A DNA stretch of 64,000 nt from Pseudomonadota bacterium (GTDB lineage: Bacteria; Pseudomonadota; Gammaproteobacteria; Steroidobacterales; Steroidobacteraceae): assembly GCA_947454465.1 (NCBI GenBank), contig CANGJP010000002.1:1-64000 (forward strand), in the 5' to 3' direction. The notes below the pieces were generated by a model. That model was not told the origin of the DNA and searched no databases. It saw only the letters and a program-made list of their open reading frames with translations. Below are positions 27,306 through 36,805 of this stretch, in pieces. Numbering within the stretch: position 1 is the stretch's first letter; every line of letters begins with the position of its first letter. The translations under genes were made by a program, and so were the position numbers.

Positions 27306-28085
27306 TCACGTTTTAGGGGGCAGTGGAACAAATGCACTAACATCGCGCTGATATTGACGATAAGCATCACCTTTAGTGCGCACAGCCTGCTCTTCAGTAG
27401 CTTTGACGCCTGTAACATTAAGCAGGAAATGCAGCATTAACACGGGTAAAGCCATGGTCACCCATCCCCAAGGCGAAGCGAACGCGAAAAGTGCATATCC
27501 AATCCAAATCAACCACTCAAAGAAATAATTAGGATGCCGCGACCAACCCCATAAGCCAGTATTGCAGACCTTGCCGCGATTCTTTTCATCCTGTTTGAAA
27601 TTTTTTAGCTGTACATCAGCCACTGTCTCGCCTACCAATGCCATCGCCCAGATGGCAGCACCGATACCCTCAATAGCGTGAAGCCCTGAAGAAGCATTCA
27701 TAGCCGCCAAGAGCATGGGCACACCCAGTAATATATTCAGTACGGCTTGAAACTGAAAGAAACCCAAAAACTTTAGATTCAAATAACCAGCACGACCCCA
27801 CTCAGTACGCAACTGTACATACCGACCCTCTTCAGGCTCCCCAATAATTCGTACAGCTAAATGTAATGTCAGACGCAAAGACCATAAGCCATACATGCTA
27901 CAAATCAGTACCCGACGAACGACATCACCGTCACCCCATATGCCATATATCAAACCAAGTACAATAAAATTAGCCGACCAACCCAGATCCACATAACTGA
28001 AGTTGTTTGTACGTACTCCAAGCCACCACAACACCAGCATCAAAGAAACAACGGCAACACTACCAAGCAGCAGTAAATTTAACAT
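27306..28085 (-). CDS. DUF1295 membrane protein (steroid 5-alpha-reductase/isoprenylcysteine methyltransferase-like)
   Basis: The 259-residue product has about six hydrophobic segments. It carries the DUF1295 hallmark GLWGWSRHPNYFFEWLIWIGYALFA-type region near residues 180-200 (key residues R-HPN-F-E). The fold family includes NADPH-dependent membrane reductases, so a reductase acting on lipid double bonds is a reasonable inference. It sits 9 bp upstream of the CFA-like methyltransferase and 12 bp after DUF1475. Confidence 0.82.
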   Translation of the reverse strand: MLNLLLLGSVAVVSLMLVLWWLGVRTNNFSYVDLGWSANFIVLGLIYGIWGDGDVVRRVLICSMYGLWSLRLTLHLAVRIIGEPEEGRYVQLRTEWGRAGYLNLKFLGFFQFQAVLNILLGVPMLLAAMNASSGLHAIEGIGAAIWAMALVGETVADVQLKNFKQDEKNRGKVCNTGLWGWSRHPNYFFEWLIWIGYALFAFASPWGWVTMALPVLMLHFLLNVTGVKATEEQAVRTKGDAYRQYQRDVSAFVPLPPKT

Positions 28086-28097
28086 GGCGTGTTTCCC

Positions 28098-28445
28098 CTA
28101 TTCATTGGGCCTTACTAATAATTGCTGGAGCGACTCTTCATCGTTGAGCTTATAGAGCTCTTTCAGCACAAAAATCGACATTGCCATATTGCCAAAGGCC
28201 ATTATCCCGATAAACCACAGCACACGGTTCACACCTTTCCGCTCTTTATATATCACCCAAACATAAAACGTTATAAACCCAAAATAGGCATCAAACAAAG
28301 TGGCAATCGTCCACGCATGGTTGGGTGCCTGCTTGAGGCCGGTCCATTGCCAAACCGGCTGTACCGAACTGGCCCAACTGGTTACTCCTAACATGACTAT
28401 CAAGATGCCACCAAAAAGGTAAATCAGCATACTACGGTCATTCAT
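28098..28445 (-). CDS. DUF1475-type small membrane protein
   Basis: The product is about 115 residues from the ATG at 28445; an earlier in-frame start would add 8 residues. It has three hydrophobic segments with a conserved-looking WTIATLFDAYFGFITFYVWV stretch and an acidic C-terminus. The domain family has no assigned biochemical role. It leads the minus-strand lipid-modification operon and is divergent from the desaturase gene. Confidence 0.68.
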   Translation of the reverse strand: MNDRSMLIYLFGGILIVMLGVTSWASSVQPVWQWTGLKQAPNHAWTIATLFDAYFGFITFYVWVIYKERKGVNRVLWFIGIMAFGNMAMSIFVLKELYKLNDEESLQQLLVRPNE

Positions 28446-28536
28446 GGATGCTCCCCAACATAAATACACGCAAATCTGCCACGCTTACCCTTTTGAATTC
28501 AAGAATATCGACTAGAATACCTAGCAAGTATCGTAA

Positions 28537-28550
28537 TCGTTTTATAACGA
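28537..28550. promoter_or_regulatory. Inverted repeat between the divergent lipid-modification operons
   Basis: TCGTT-TTAT-AACGA is a perfect 5-bp inverted repeat with a 4-bp centre, within the 148-bp gap between DUF1475 (minus) and the desaturase (plus). Its central position makes it a candidate operator for both operons. No regulator gene is adjacent. Confidence 0.35.
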
Positions 28551-28593
28551 ATAAGGATATGAGATAGATCAGAACAGCATCTCTTCATTCGCC

Positions 28594-29580
28594 ATGACAG
28601 ATTTATCACCCAGATCGCCAGTAGGCAGCAACCGAATTCGACATACATTGCGTAACGTGATGCTCTGGTTTATTGCCGACCCCTCTACTATTAGTCAAGA
28701 CAACCTTCTCCCTGACCGCATTGATTGGACACGCGTCCTACCTTTCGTCGGCATGCACCTCATGTGTTTCGCGGTGATCTGGGTTGGATGGAGTCCAGTC
28801 GCCGTCACGATTACGGTAATTGCCTATGTAGTACGTATGTTTGCAATCACTGGTTTTTACCATCGATACTTCTCTCACCGTACTTTTAAGACCTCACGAA
28901 TCGCTCAATTTTTATTCGGTGTACTCGGGGCTGCCGCCGTTCAACGTGGACCCATTTGGTGGGCAGCACATCATCGTCATCATCATGCTCATTCCGATCA
29001 ACCCGAAGATCCTCATTCCCCCCTACAACATGGATTCTGGCATGCCCACATGGGCTGGTTCCTCACGCGAAAAGGATTTACACCAGACCTGCAACGGGTA
29101 CGTGACCTTCAAGCCTTTCCCGAACTACGCTTTCTCGATCGCTTCGATATCGTCGTTCCCATCATATTTGCTTATGGCATGTTAAAGCTTGGACAATATT
29201 TACAAATGTACTCGCCTGAACTAGGTACTACAGGCTGGCAAATGTTGATCTGGGGATTTTTTATTTCAACTGTAGCATGTTATCACGGTACCTATACCAT
29301 CAACTCCTTATCCCATGTATTTGGTAAACAGCGCTACGAGACCAAGGATGACAGCCGTAATAACTGGGCGCTGGCCATCCTGACCCTCGGTGAAGGATGG
29401 CACAACAATCACCATCACTATCCCAGCGCTACACGGCAGGGCTTCTATTGGTGGGAGATTGATTTGACTTACTATCTATTGAAGTGCCTATCGTGGGTGG
29501 GTCTCATCTGGGATCTAAAATCGGTGCCGCCTTCTGTACGATCAAGCCATGCCCGCCACACCCAAGTAAACGAAGCATAA
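28594..29580 (+). CDS. Membrane fatty acid desaturase (delta-9 acyl desaturase type)
   Basis: The 328-residue product has about four transmembrane segments and the three histidine boxes of acyl-CoA/acyl-lipid desaturases: HRYFSH (near residue 90), HRHHHAH (near 130) and EGWHNNHHHYP (near 270). The boxes bind a di-iron centre. The enzyme introduces a double bond into saturated acyl chains and so would supply the substrate for the CFA-type enzymes in the neighbouring genes. Its TAA overlaps the next ATG (TAATG). Confidence 0.92.
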   Translation: MTDLSPRSPVGSNRIRHTLRNVMLWFIADPSTISQDNLLPDRIDWTRVLPFVGMHLMCFAVIWVGWSPVAVTITVIAYVVRMFAITGFYHRYFSHRTFKTSRIAQFLFGVLGAAAVQRGPIWWAAHHRHHHAHSDQPEDPHSPLQHGFWHAHMGWFLTRKGFTPDLQRVRDLQAFPELRFLDRFDIVVPIIFAYGMLKLGQYLQMYSPELGTTGWQMLIWGFFISTVACYHGTYTINSLSHVFGKQRYETKDDSRNNWALAILTLGEGWHNNHHHYPSATRQGFYWWEIDLTYYLLKCLSWVGLIWDLKSVPPSVRSSHARHTQVNEA

Positions 29581-30878
29581 TGCGTGTCGCAATCATTGGC
29601 TCCGGTGTTGCCGGAATGACAGCTGCTTATCGACTTCATCAACAAGGCCATGAAATCACCCTATATGAAGCCAATGATTACTACGGTGGCCACACGGCGA
29701 CGATCGACATCGAACACAAAGGGCAACACTGGGCTATCGATACCGGCTTTATTGTTTACAACGATTGGACCTATCCCAACTTTATAAACCTACTAAATGA
29801 ATTGCATGTCGAGTGGCAGTACTCAAACATGAGTTTTTCACTACGCTGCGAACAGACGGGTCTTGAATACAATGGCACATCGGTTAATAGTCTATTTGCT
29901 CAACGACTGAATGCTTTACGTCCTTCTTTCTTACGCATGATCTATGACATCCTGAGATTCAATAAACGGGCGCAAAACCTAATCAAAAACCCTGATCACT
30001 CCATCACGCTGTCCGAGTATTTGTTACGTCACCACTATTCAAAATCTTTTATTGAACAATATATTATTCCCATGGGCCGGGCCATTTGGTCTGCCTCAGA
30101 AAGCTCGATGCTGTCCTTTCCAGCTCACTTCTTTGTTGATTTTTTTAATCGTCATGGCTTTTTAAATGTGAATAACCGGCCCGTATGGCGCGTAGTTAAA
30201 GGCGGCTCTCGCGAATATGCACGTAAATTAGTTGCGTCTTTTCAACATCGTATTCGCCTCAACTCGCCCGTAATCAGTATCCACCGAACGGCAGATTGCG
30301 TGAACATTGGTATTACCAATGGACATGTAGAGCGCTATGACTATGTTGTAATGGCCTGCCATAGCGACCAAGCATTGAAAATACTGGATCAGCCTACTCC
30401 CCTTGAAAGCGAGATTCTAGGCGCATTCCCCTATCAAGAAAACGCAGTCACGCTACATACTGACATACGTATGCTACCCCGCACACCACGGGCAAGAGCC
30501 GCTTGGAATTATCACTTACTGTCTCATCAACAAGATCGGGTAGCGCTGACCTATGACATGAATGTTCTGCAAAACATAATCTCACCCACTAAATTTTTAG
30601 TAACCCTTAATAGGGATCAGGATATCGACCCGCGCACGGTGTTAGGTCGTTATGTTTATCATCATCCCGTATATACCCCTAAGGCTGTGCACGCACAAAA
30701 GCGTCACGGAGAGATCAATGGATTGAATCGTAGTTTTTATTGTGGCGCCTACTGGGGCCATGGTTTTCACGAAGATGGCGTTGTCAGTGCATTACGAATG
30801 CTTGATCAGTTTAAATACATGGCACAAGACCACCATAGCTCATCAACTCTGCCGTCAAATAAATCGACACCAGTTTAA
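29580..30878 (+). CDS. FAD-dependent amine-oxidase-like protein of CFA gene clusters
   Basis: The product is about 432 residues from the ATG at 29580, which overlaps the desaturase stop. The N-terminal FAD motif is IIGSGVAGMTAAYRL (about 5-19), with an E at the end of the second strand (LYEANDYYGGH). The C-terminal FAD contact region contains NRSFYCGAYWGHGFHEDGV. The protein belongs to the NAD(P)/FAD flavoprotein group regularly found beside DUF1365 and cfa. It is probably an oxidoreductase acting on modified acyl chains; the reaction is not established here. Confidence 0.88.
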   Translation: MRVAIIGSGVAGMTAAYRLHQQGHEITLYEANDYYGGHTATIDIEHKGQHWAIDTGFIVYNDWTYPNFINLLNELHVEWQYSNMSFSLRCEQTGLEYNGTSVNSLFAQRLNALRPSFLRMIYDILRFNKRAQNLIKNPDHSITLSEYLLRHHYSKSFIEQYIIPMGRAIWSASESSMLSFPAHFFVDFFNRHGFLNVNNRPVWRVVKGGSREYARKLVASFQHRIRLNSPVISIHRTADCVNIGITNGHVERYDYVVMACHSDQALKILDQPTPLESEILGAFPYQENAVTLHTDIRMLPRTPRARAAWNYHLLSHQQDRVALTYDMNVLQNIISPTKFLVTLNRDQDIDPRTVLGRYVYHHPVYTPKAVHAQKRHGEINGLNRSFYCGAYWGHGFHEDGVVSALRMLDQFKYMAQDHHSSSTLPSNKSTPV

Positions 30879-31684
30879 TGAAAAGCTGTCTTTATGTCGG
30901 TCACGTTCAACATCGTCGTTACGCACCGAAACGAAATGATTTCCGCTATCGCGTCTACATGACATTTATTGACCTGGATGAATTACCCACTCTGTTCGAT
31001 CGCTTCTGGTTATGGTCTGCAAGACAGCCAGCGATAGCATGGTTCCGTCGTAAGGATTTTCATGGCTTATCGACTCAATCCTTATCTGATTCAGTAAGGG
31101 ATACGGTTTTTCAGCATACAGGTCACCGCCCTACTGGTCCGATCCGATTACTCACTCACTTGCGGTATTTTGGTTACAGTTTCAATCCAGTAAGCTTTTA
31201 TTATGTTTATGATGCGGCCGATACACAGGTAGAAACAATTGTGGCCGAAATTACCAACACCCCTTGGAAACAACGCCACTGCTATGTATTAAGTACTAAA
31301 CACCAGGTAATGACTGAGTCCACAAATCAAGCTCACAATTTGTGGCAGTGGCACTTTGATAAGCAATTTCACGTCTCGCCCTTCATGCCCATGAACATGC
31401 GCTATCAGTGGCGTTTTTCAGCACCTCGTCACGTGCTGCACGTCCATATGGAAAATTGGCAGGATGAATCGAAGTGTTTCGATGCCACCTTAGCTCTGTG
31501 TCGTCAGACCATCACCTCGAGATCGCTGGCTCGTGCATTACTGAGTGTACCGTTAATTTCGCTCAAGGTGACTGCCTTAATTTACTGGCAGGCTGTTAAG
31601 CTTTTTTTAAAAGGTGTACCTGTTTATACCCATCCTAAAAAGCTTACTTCTAAATCTCTAGACCCTTCGGATATGTCGTTATGA
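30878..31684 (+). CDS. DUF1365 family protein
   Basis: The 268-residue product starts MKSCLYVGHVQHRRYAP and contains the DUF1365 block IRLLTHLRYFGYSFNPVSFY (about residues 88-107). The FMPMNMRYQW region also fits. Its start overlaps the flavoprotein stop (TAATG) and its end overlaps cfa by 4 bp. The family has no proven enzymatic role but co-occurs very consistently with the flavoprotein and CFA genes. Confidence 0.88.
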   Translation: MKSCLYVGHVQHRRYAPKRNDFRYRVYMTFIDLDELPTLFDRFWLWSARQPAIAWFRRKDFHGLSTQSLSDSVRDTVFQHTGHRPTGPIRLLTHLRYFGYSFNPVSFYYVYDAADTQVETIVAEITNTPWKQRHCYVLSTKHQVMTESTNQAHNLWQWHFDKQFHVSPFMPMNMRYQWRFSAPRHVLHVHMENWQDESKCFDATLALCRQTITSRSLARALLSVPLISLKVTALIYWQAVKLFLKGVPVYTHPKKLTSKSLDPSDMSL

Positions 31685-32982
31685 CCACCACGCCTTCTAA
31701 AATTAACATTCTTCCCCAGGACGACCGTGACTCATCTCTGCCTAGCCATTCGCTTCTGACACGCCTTGGGCGGACCCTGCTGTTTGCTCAGCTAAATAAG
31801 ATTACTCAGGGAACGCTGACCCTCATTGATGATCAGGGCACGCATCAGTTCGGACTATCCAATTGCGACAATACGCTCCACGCCACAATCCATGTATTCA
31901 ACCCGCAGTTATACGCCGATGCCGCCTTTGGGGGCAGTGTCGGCGCAGGAGAAGCCTACATTCGTGGGCTTTGGCGCTGCGACAGTCTCGTATCTTTGAT
32001 TCGATTGTTCGTCATTAATCGAGAAGTGCTCAATGGCATGGACAGTGGCTGGGCCTTCGTCAGCCAACCATTTCTTAAATTATTTCATTTCTGGAACCGT
32101 AACAGCAAAACAGGTAGCGCACGTAACATTGCTGCCCATTATGACATTGGTAACGAACTATATGAATTGATGCTTGATGAAACCATGGCGTACTCGTGCG
32201 GTATTTTTTCCAAACCTGACAGCACTTTATATCAAGCGTCCATTGCAAAGTTCGATGCCGCCTGTCGTAAACTTGATTTACAACCCCATGATCATCTGCT
32301 TGAAATTGGTACGGGCTGGGGTGGATTGGCTATTTATGCCGCGCAACACTATGGCTGTCGCGTGACCACCACAACGATCTCACCACAGCAATATCTACTC
32401 GCCAAGGCTAAAATTAAAGACGCCGGATTAGACCATTGCATCACTCTACTGCAGCAAGATTATCGTGATCTTGAAGGCCGGTATGACAAGCTTGTTTCTA
32501 TTGAAATGATTGAAGCAGTTGGCGCTCAGTATCTCGATACTTACTTATCAACTTGCGCCAAGCTACTTAAACCTGAAGGCTCTATGCTACTTCAGGCCAT
32601 CACGATTCAGGATCAGTTGTACACCCAAGCTCTTAAGTCCGTTGATTACATTCAGCGTTTCATTTTTCCAGGTAGCTTTATTCCTTCTGTCACTGCCATC
32701 AGCCAATCGCTGAGCAAGGCAACGGATTTAAAGCTATTTAATCTTGAGGATATCGGGCCCCATTACGCTACAACGTTACGTCATTGGCGCGAACGTTTTT
32801 TTGATCAGCTTCCAACTGTAAGGAAACTAGGCTACTCCGAGGCTTTTATCCGCATGTGGGATTACTACCTGTGCTATTGCGAGGGTGGTTTTGCTGAACG
32901 CCAACTCGGCGTCGTACAAATGCTGCTGACCAAACCACGCAGCCGCCGCGCCCCACTCACTTATCAATTTCCATCAAACTGA
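31681..32982 (+). CDS. cfa: Cyclopropane-fatty-acyl-phospholipid synthase
   Basis: The 433-residue full-length CFA family protein has an N-terminal lipid-binding domain (about 20-130), including FGGSVGAGEAYIRGLWRCD. The entry motif is AHYDIGNELYELMLDETMAYSCGIF, key residues HYD-GN--Y. The SAM site is LLEIGTGWGGLAIYAA and YDKLVSIEMIEAVG follows. It transfers a methylene group from SAM to cis double bonds of phospholipids. It is last in the plus-strand operon desaturase-flavoprotein-DUF1365-cfa. Confidence 0.93.
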   Translation: MTTTPSKINILPQDDRDSSLPSHSLLTRLGRTLLFAQLNKITQGTLTLIDDQGTHQFGLSNCDNTLHATIHVFNPQLYADAAFGGSVGAGEAYIRGLWRCDSLVSLIRLFVINREVLNGMDSGWAFVSQPFLKLFHFWNRNSKTGSARNIAAHYDIGNELYELMLDETMAYSCGIFSKPDSTLYQASIAKFDAACRKLDLQPHDHLLEIGTGWGGLAIYAAQHYGCRVTTTTISPQQYLLAKAKIKDAGLDHCITLLQQDYRDLEGRYDKLVSIEMIEAVGAQYLDTYLSTCAKLLKPEGSMLLQAITIQDQLYTQALKSVDYIQRFIFPGSFIPSVTAISQSLSKATDLKLFNLEDIGPHYATTLRHWRERFFDQLPTVRKLGYSEAFIRMWDYYLCYCEGGFAERQLGVVQMLLTKPRSRRAPLTYQFPSN

Positions 32983-33006
32983 AGTGACTTCACCGATCCC
33001 AATACA

Positions 33007-33951
33007 CTAACCCTGTGTATGCAGCGAACCAGTCAATTGCGCGACCCCGCTCAAGTGGTGACGGGCTAAGTACGCTGCGATTCCTGCGTTTATTTTTGTG
33101 CAAACTAGCGGGTCGTAGTATAGCCCCGTGCACACGCCAACCACGTCAGCACCAGCAATCATAAATTCGATCGCATCTTCTGGTGTTCTAACCCCACCCT
33201 GCCCAATAACGGCCACTCCATACGGTCTGGCGATTTCAGCCACTTGCATCACATTCAATATTGCGATTGGTTTAATTGCCGCGCCTGACAGTCCTGCAGA
33301 TAGTTGCCCGAGCACTGATCTTCGTGACTCGATATTGATGGCTGCGCCAGGCACAGTATTAATAAGCGACAAGGCACTGGTGCCTGCATCAATGCAGCGT
33401 CGCGCCATCGCACGAATATCTGCATGATGTGCAGACAACTTCGTAATCAATGGCTTGGTCGTCACAGCCCGACATGCAGCCACGATGCGTGCTGAGTGCT
33501 CTAAATCATCATCAAATATATTGCCATCTGCCTGATCTCGTGGGCAGGACAGGTTCAATTCGATGGCCGCTACAGACGTGTCGTCGAACCGACGAGTCAC
33601 TTCGACATACTCCTCTATGGTAAAGCCACACACATTGGCGCATATATGAGTTACTTCTGTTGCGAATGCGGGCAGGATGGTATTTACCACCGCATCCACA
33701 CCCGGATTGGGCCAACCCGTTGCACTGAGCAAGCCTAACGCTGTTTCAGCGAGCCGGTGCGGAGGATATCCACCACGTGGCTGAAGCGTGGTTCCATTCA
33801 AAAAGACTGCGCCCACATCCTGATAACTGAAGCCCTCGATGCGCGTGTACGTGTTACCAAAGCCATTACTTCCAGAAAGCATGACAATTGGTGTACTGAA
33901 AGGCAAACCGCAAAAATTAACTCTGAGAGACATCGGCGATGAAGTGGTCAT
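33007..33951 (-). CDS. Dihydroorotate dehydrogenase-like FMN protein (class 1B-like)
   Basis: The product is about 314 residues from the ATG at 33951; ATG 33933 and TTG 33993 are alternatives and none has a good ribosome binding site. The TIM-barrel pattern is VNFCGLPFSTPIVMLSGSNGFG, then AIELNLSCPR (Cys at the class 1 catalytic position), LITKLSAH and GQGGVRTPEDAIEFMIAGADVVGVCTG. It matches class 1 PyrD catalytic subunits by eye. No pyrK partner is next to it. It follows the response regulator by 34 bp and may be read through from the sulfate operon. Confidence 0.75.
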   Translation of the reverse strand: MTTSSPMSLRVNFCGLPFSTPIVMLSGSNGFGNTYTRIEGFSYQDVGAVFLNGTTLQPRGGYPPHRLAETALGLLSATGWPNPGVDAVVNTILPAFATEVTHICANVCGFTIEEYVEVTRRFDDTSVAAIELNLSCPRDQADGNIFDDDLEHSARIVAACRAVTTKPLITKLSAHHADIRAMARRCIDAGTSALSLINTVPGAAINIESRRSVLGQLSAGLSGAAIKPIAILNVMQVAEIARPYGVAVIGQGGVRTPEDAIEFMIAGADVVGVCTGLYYDPLVCTKINAGIAAYLARHHLSGVAQLTGSLHTQG

Positions 33952-33985
33952 GCATGAAGCATAACAAGGAATGACAGAAAATAAT

Positions 33986-34663
33986 CTATTCAACGACTAA
34001 CTTATAGCCTGCACTCTGCGCAGTCTGGAGTAACTGTGGTACCGATGGATCCACCTCAATTTTCTGCCGCACACGGTGTACAAGTTGTTTGAGCAATTGC
34101 CGATCGCCCGCACCCTTATGCCCCCATACCTGCATCAATAATCGATCGGAACTAATGGCATGACCCGCATTAACGAGTAGCGTTTGCAGCAACCGCGTTT
34201 CCAGTTTGGTCAAACGTAACGGCTCACCCAGACCTACCCGTACTGTATGTTCATCCACATCAAGCTGCAACCGTCCCGCTCTAATCGGGGTGGCATTAGC
34301 CTCGAAACCTGCACGCCGTAATAAAGCCTTCACACGCGCAATCAATGTTCGAGGACTAAACGGTTTATTAAGATAGTCATCGGCGCCCAATTCTAACGCT
34401 TTGACCAAAGCATCTTCTTCCCCCCGTGCCGTCAACATCATCACCGGTACGGAAGATCGCTCACGAATGCGTGCGCAGACTTCAAAACCATTGGCACCCG
34501 GCATATTGATATCTAAAAGCACCAGATCTGGCGCTTCTACACTAAACAATCGTAACGCGGATATACCATCGCTTGCTTTGATCACCACAAAGCCAGATTG
34601 ACTTAACGTAAAGCCTATCAAAGCAAGTAAATCATGATCATCATCTGCAATCAGAATCTTCAT
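33986..34663 (-). CDS. OmpR/PhoB-family response regulator
   Basis: The 225-residue product has a receiver domain with the acidic pair DDD (8-10), phospho-acceptor Asp in LLDINMPG (about 51), T/S in MLTARG and Lys in NKPF (about 101). The winged-helix DNA-binding domain occupies about 128-224 (LTKLETRLLQTLL, VWGH, VHRVRQKIE). The start overlaps the kinase stop by 4 bp. It is the last regulatory gene in the sulfate transport operon. OmpR-family proteins bind paired direct repeats with an 11-bp period, as seen upstream of cysA. Confidence 0.9.
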   Translation of the reverse strand: MKILIADDDHDLLALIGFTLSQSGFVVIKASDGISALRLFSVEAPDLVLLDINMPGANGFEVCARIRERSSVPVMMLTARGEEDALVKALELGADDYLNKPFSPRTLIARVKALLRRAGFEANATPIRAGRLQLDVDEHTVRVGLGEPLRLTKLETRLLQTLLVNAGHAISSDRLLMQVWGHKGAGDRQLLKQLVHRVRQKIEVDPSVPQLLQTAQSAGYKLVVE

Positions 34664-36804
34664 GACATCTCATACAAGGGCAACGTAAAACTAAAACGGG
34701 TGCGCTGTTCGCTAGTACGGCGCGCGGTAATACGTCCACCGTGACGTTCAATGATCGATTTCACGATCCATAAACCCAAACCGAGCCCACCGGGCTCAGG
34801 CTCATGCTCTGGCCCACGTGAGAACCGATCAAATATCGATCCAAGTTGTGCATCAGGTACGCCCGGCCCCTCGTCTTCGACCCAGGCACATAGCTCTGCA
34901 CCTTCTACTTTCGCGCCCACCCGCACCACACTATTCTGAGGTGCATACTTACATGCATTTGCTAATAAATTCACCACCACTTGCACCAGTCTTACTTCAT
35001 CGCCAGCAATCGCGGGGAGATCTTCAGCAACTTCGTTCAATAATGTTTGTCCACGCTGTGTCAACAACGACCCGATAAGCGTTTGTGCCTCACTAATAAC
35101 TTCATGCAAATAAACCGACTGTTGTCGAATACTCAACTGTCCAGCCTCTATGCGAACACTCTCCAATAAGTTATCGATTAATGAAGTTAACCGCTGAGTG
35201 CTTCGTTCTAGAGACAATACTAGCTCACGCGTTTGCTCGGGCTGTAAATGATCCAGCCCATCCAAGAGCAACTCGATACTGGCCAACTGTGCCGCCAGTG
35301 GCGTTCGAAACTCATGCGAAATATTGGCAAGCACTGCATCACGTGCATGACGAATTGCTTCGAGCTCGGTTTCATCACGAATGACCTGAACTTGGATGCC
35401 ATCGGCCATGCCGGCACTGGTGATGACAACAGTACGTGGCGTACCACTATTAATTTGCAATTGCTCAATGGCCTGTGCACTGTGAGTAGTGCGAGCATGT
35501 AAAATTGGACAACGCAATTCACAAGGCTTATTACCTAATTTATCAACACAAGGCTTGAGTACATCGCCGCAAAATTGACCAACCGCTTCTTCAGAATTGA
35601 CGCCTAACATGCGTGCACCCTGAGGATTTAGGTAAGTAATATGGCGTGACTTGTCGACAGCGAATACGCCCTCTAACGTACCAGTGAGTACCGCCTGAGA
35701 CTCTGCTTCACGCCGGCGCAACGTCCCAGTCAACTCAACCAGATTTCGCCGCATGTCTTCCATGATGCGAGATAACACGCCGATTTCAGCTGGGCCACCC
35801 CGTGGAATCGACGTCGAAAAGTCCCCCTGTGATAATCGAGTGGCGGCATCAGTCAATGCACGTACCGGCTTGGCAACTCGTTGACCAAGTAACAAACTGA
35901 AACCAATAGCGATCGCGCCGACCAATACAGCGATTAACACCATTCGGTTAATCAGCTCGCGAGCGTCCGCATCACTAGCATCAGTGGGTACCATGGTCTG
36001 CAATATAACAATGGCCTCACCTGTACTGGCAAATAGCGGGGCGCTTGCTGAAAATTGGTTTCTAGTACTGATACGTTCAGCAGCATAACGCCCATCCGAA
36101 AGTGCAGTTGAATTCAATCGGGTGTAAGCATCGGCCTTTTCCTTACCGAATACTTTGTAATTAAGCAACTTGACCTCAACACCAACATGCTGAGTCAATA
36201 GCGCTTCCATATTTTCATCCAGCAGACGCAGTGCATACAGCTCTAATGATTCTTGTGCTGAATGAACTGCAGCCGATGTTCCGATATCTAGTGCAATTCT
36301 AGTATGTGCACCGATGACAGCCACTTCAGTAGAAGGCACTGTAGCAAAGCGCTCACCTTGCTCTCTTGCGCTCGACAGAATAGCTGACCAGTCGGAGATG
36401 GAAATAACGTCAGATGTTTGAAATAAAACTTGCTCCCCCTTCACCACAGCACAGGCATCCAGTCCTGCAGCTTTACAAATACGACGTATGTTTCCCAGAG
36501 ATGCTTCAGGACTATCTTGCAAAGCACGACGCAACGTGGCGTTGCCAGACATGATTCGCACCTGCTTGAAGGCTTCTTCATTAAGTGAGTGAATTTTTTC
36601 GCGAGCGCTGGTCGCAGCAAGCTGAACCTGTGTCATACCCTGTTCATTTGCCATTTTACGAATTAAGCTGATAGCACTGGCAGATACACCAGCGACTACA
36701 ATCAATACCAGCATTACATTGATAGCAGGCAATATGTTTCGCAAACTGGTTTTTTCAGGATCCAGTTCGAATTTATCCAGCCAACCCTGCAATCGAGTAA
36801 GCAT
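34660..36804 (-). CDS. Membrane histidine kinase with periplasmic sensor, HAMP and PAS domains
   Basis: The 714-residue product has TM1 at about 25-47, a large periplasmic sensor at about 48-285, TM2 at about 288-308 and HAMP at about 310-360. A PAS domain follows at about 375-480 and carries a cysteine group (C-x9-C-x3-C, KPCVDKLGNKPCELRCP). HisKA contains ANISHEFRTPLA, the N box is NLLANACKYAP and the G box is GGLGLGLWIV. The gene starts 1 bp after cysW and overlaps the response regulator, so it is part of the sulfate uptake operon. It may sense sulfate or sulfur status, but that is inference. Confidence 0.9.
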   Translation of the reverse strand: MLTRLQGWLDKFELDPEKTSLRNILPAINVMLVLIVVAGVSASAISLIRKMANEQGMTQVQLAATSAREKIHSLNEEAFKQVRIMSGNATLRRALQDSPEASLGNIRRICKAAGLDACAVVKGEQVLFQTSDVISISDWSAILSSAREQGERFATVPSTEVAVIGAHTRIALDIGTSAAVHSAQESLELYALRLLDENMEALLTQHVGVEVKLLNYKVFGKEKADAYTRLNSTALSDGRYAAERISTRNQFSASAPLFASTGEAIVILQTMVPTDASDADARELINRMVLIAVLVGAIAIGFSLLLGQRVAKPVRALTDAATRLSQGDFSTSIPRGGPAEIGVLSRIMEDMRRNLVELTGTLRRREAESQAVLTGTLEGVFAVDKSRHITYLNPQGARMLGVNSEEAVGQFCGDVLKPCVDKLGNKPCELRCPILHARTTHSAQAIEQLQINSGTPRTVVITSAGMADGIQVQVIRDETELEAIRHARDAVLANISHEFRTPLAAQLASIELLLDGLDHLQPEQTRELVLSLERSTQRLTSLIDNLLESVRIEAGQLSIRQQSVYLHEVISEAQTLIGSLLTQRGQTLLNEVAEDLPAIAGDEVRLVQVVVNLLANACKYAPQNSVVRVGAKVEGAELCAWVEDEGPGVPDAQLGSIFDRFSRGPEHEPEPGGLGLGLWIVKSIIERHGGRITARRTSEQRTRFSFTLPLYEMS

Positions 36805-36805
36805 A

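Noticed and set aside
34816..34825. CACGTG core as a possible parS site
   Set aside because: Flanks outside the core do not match the parS consensus. A similar core at 12796 was rejected for the same reason.
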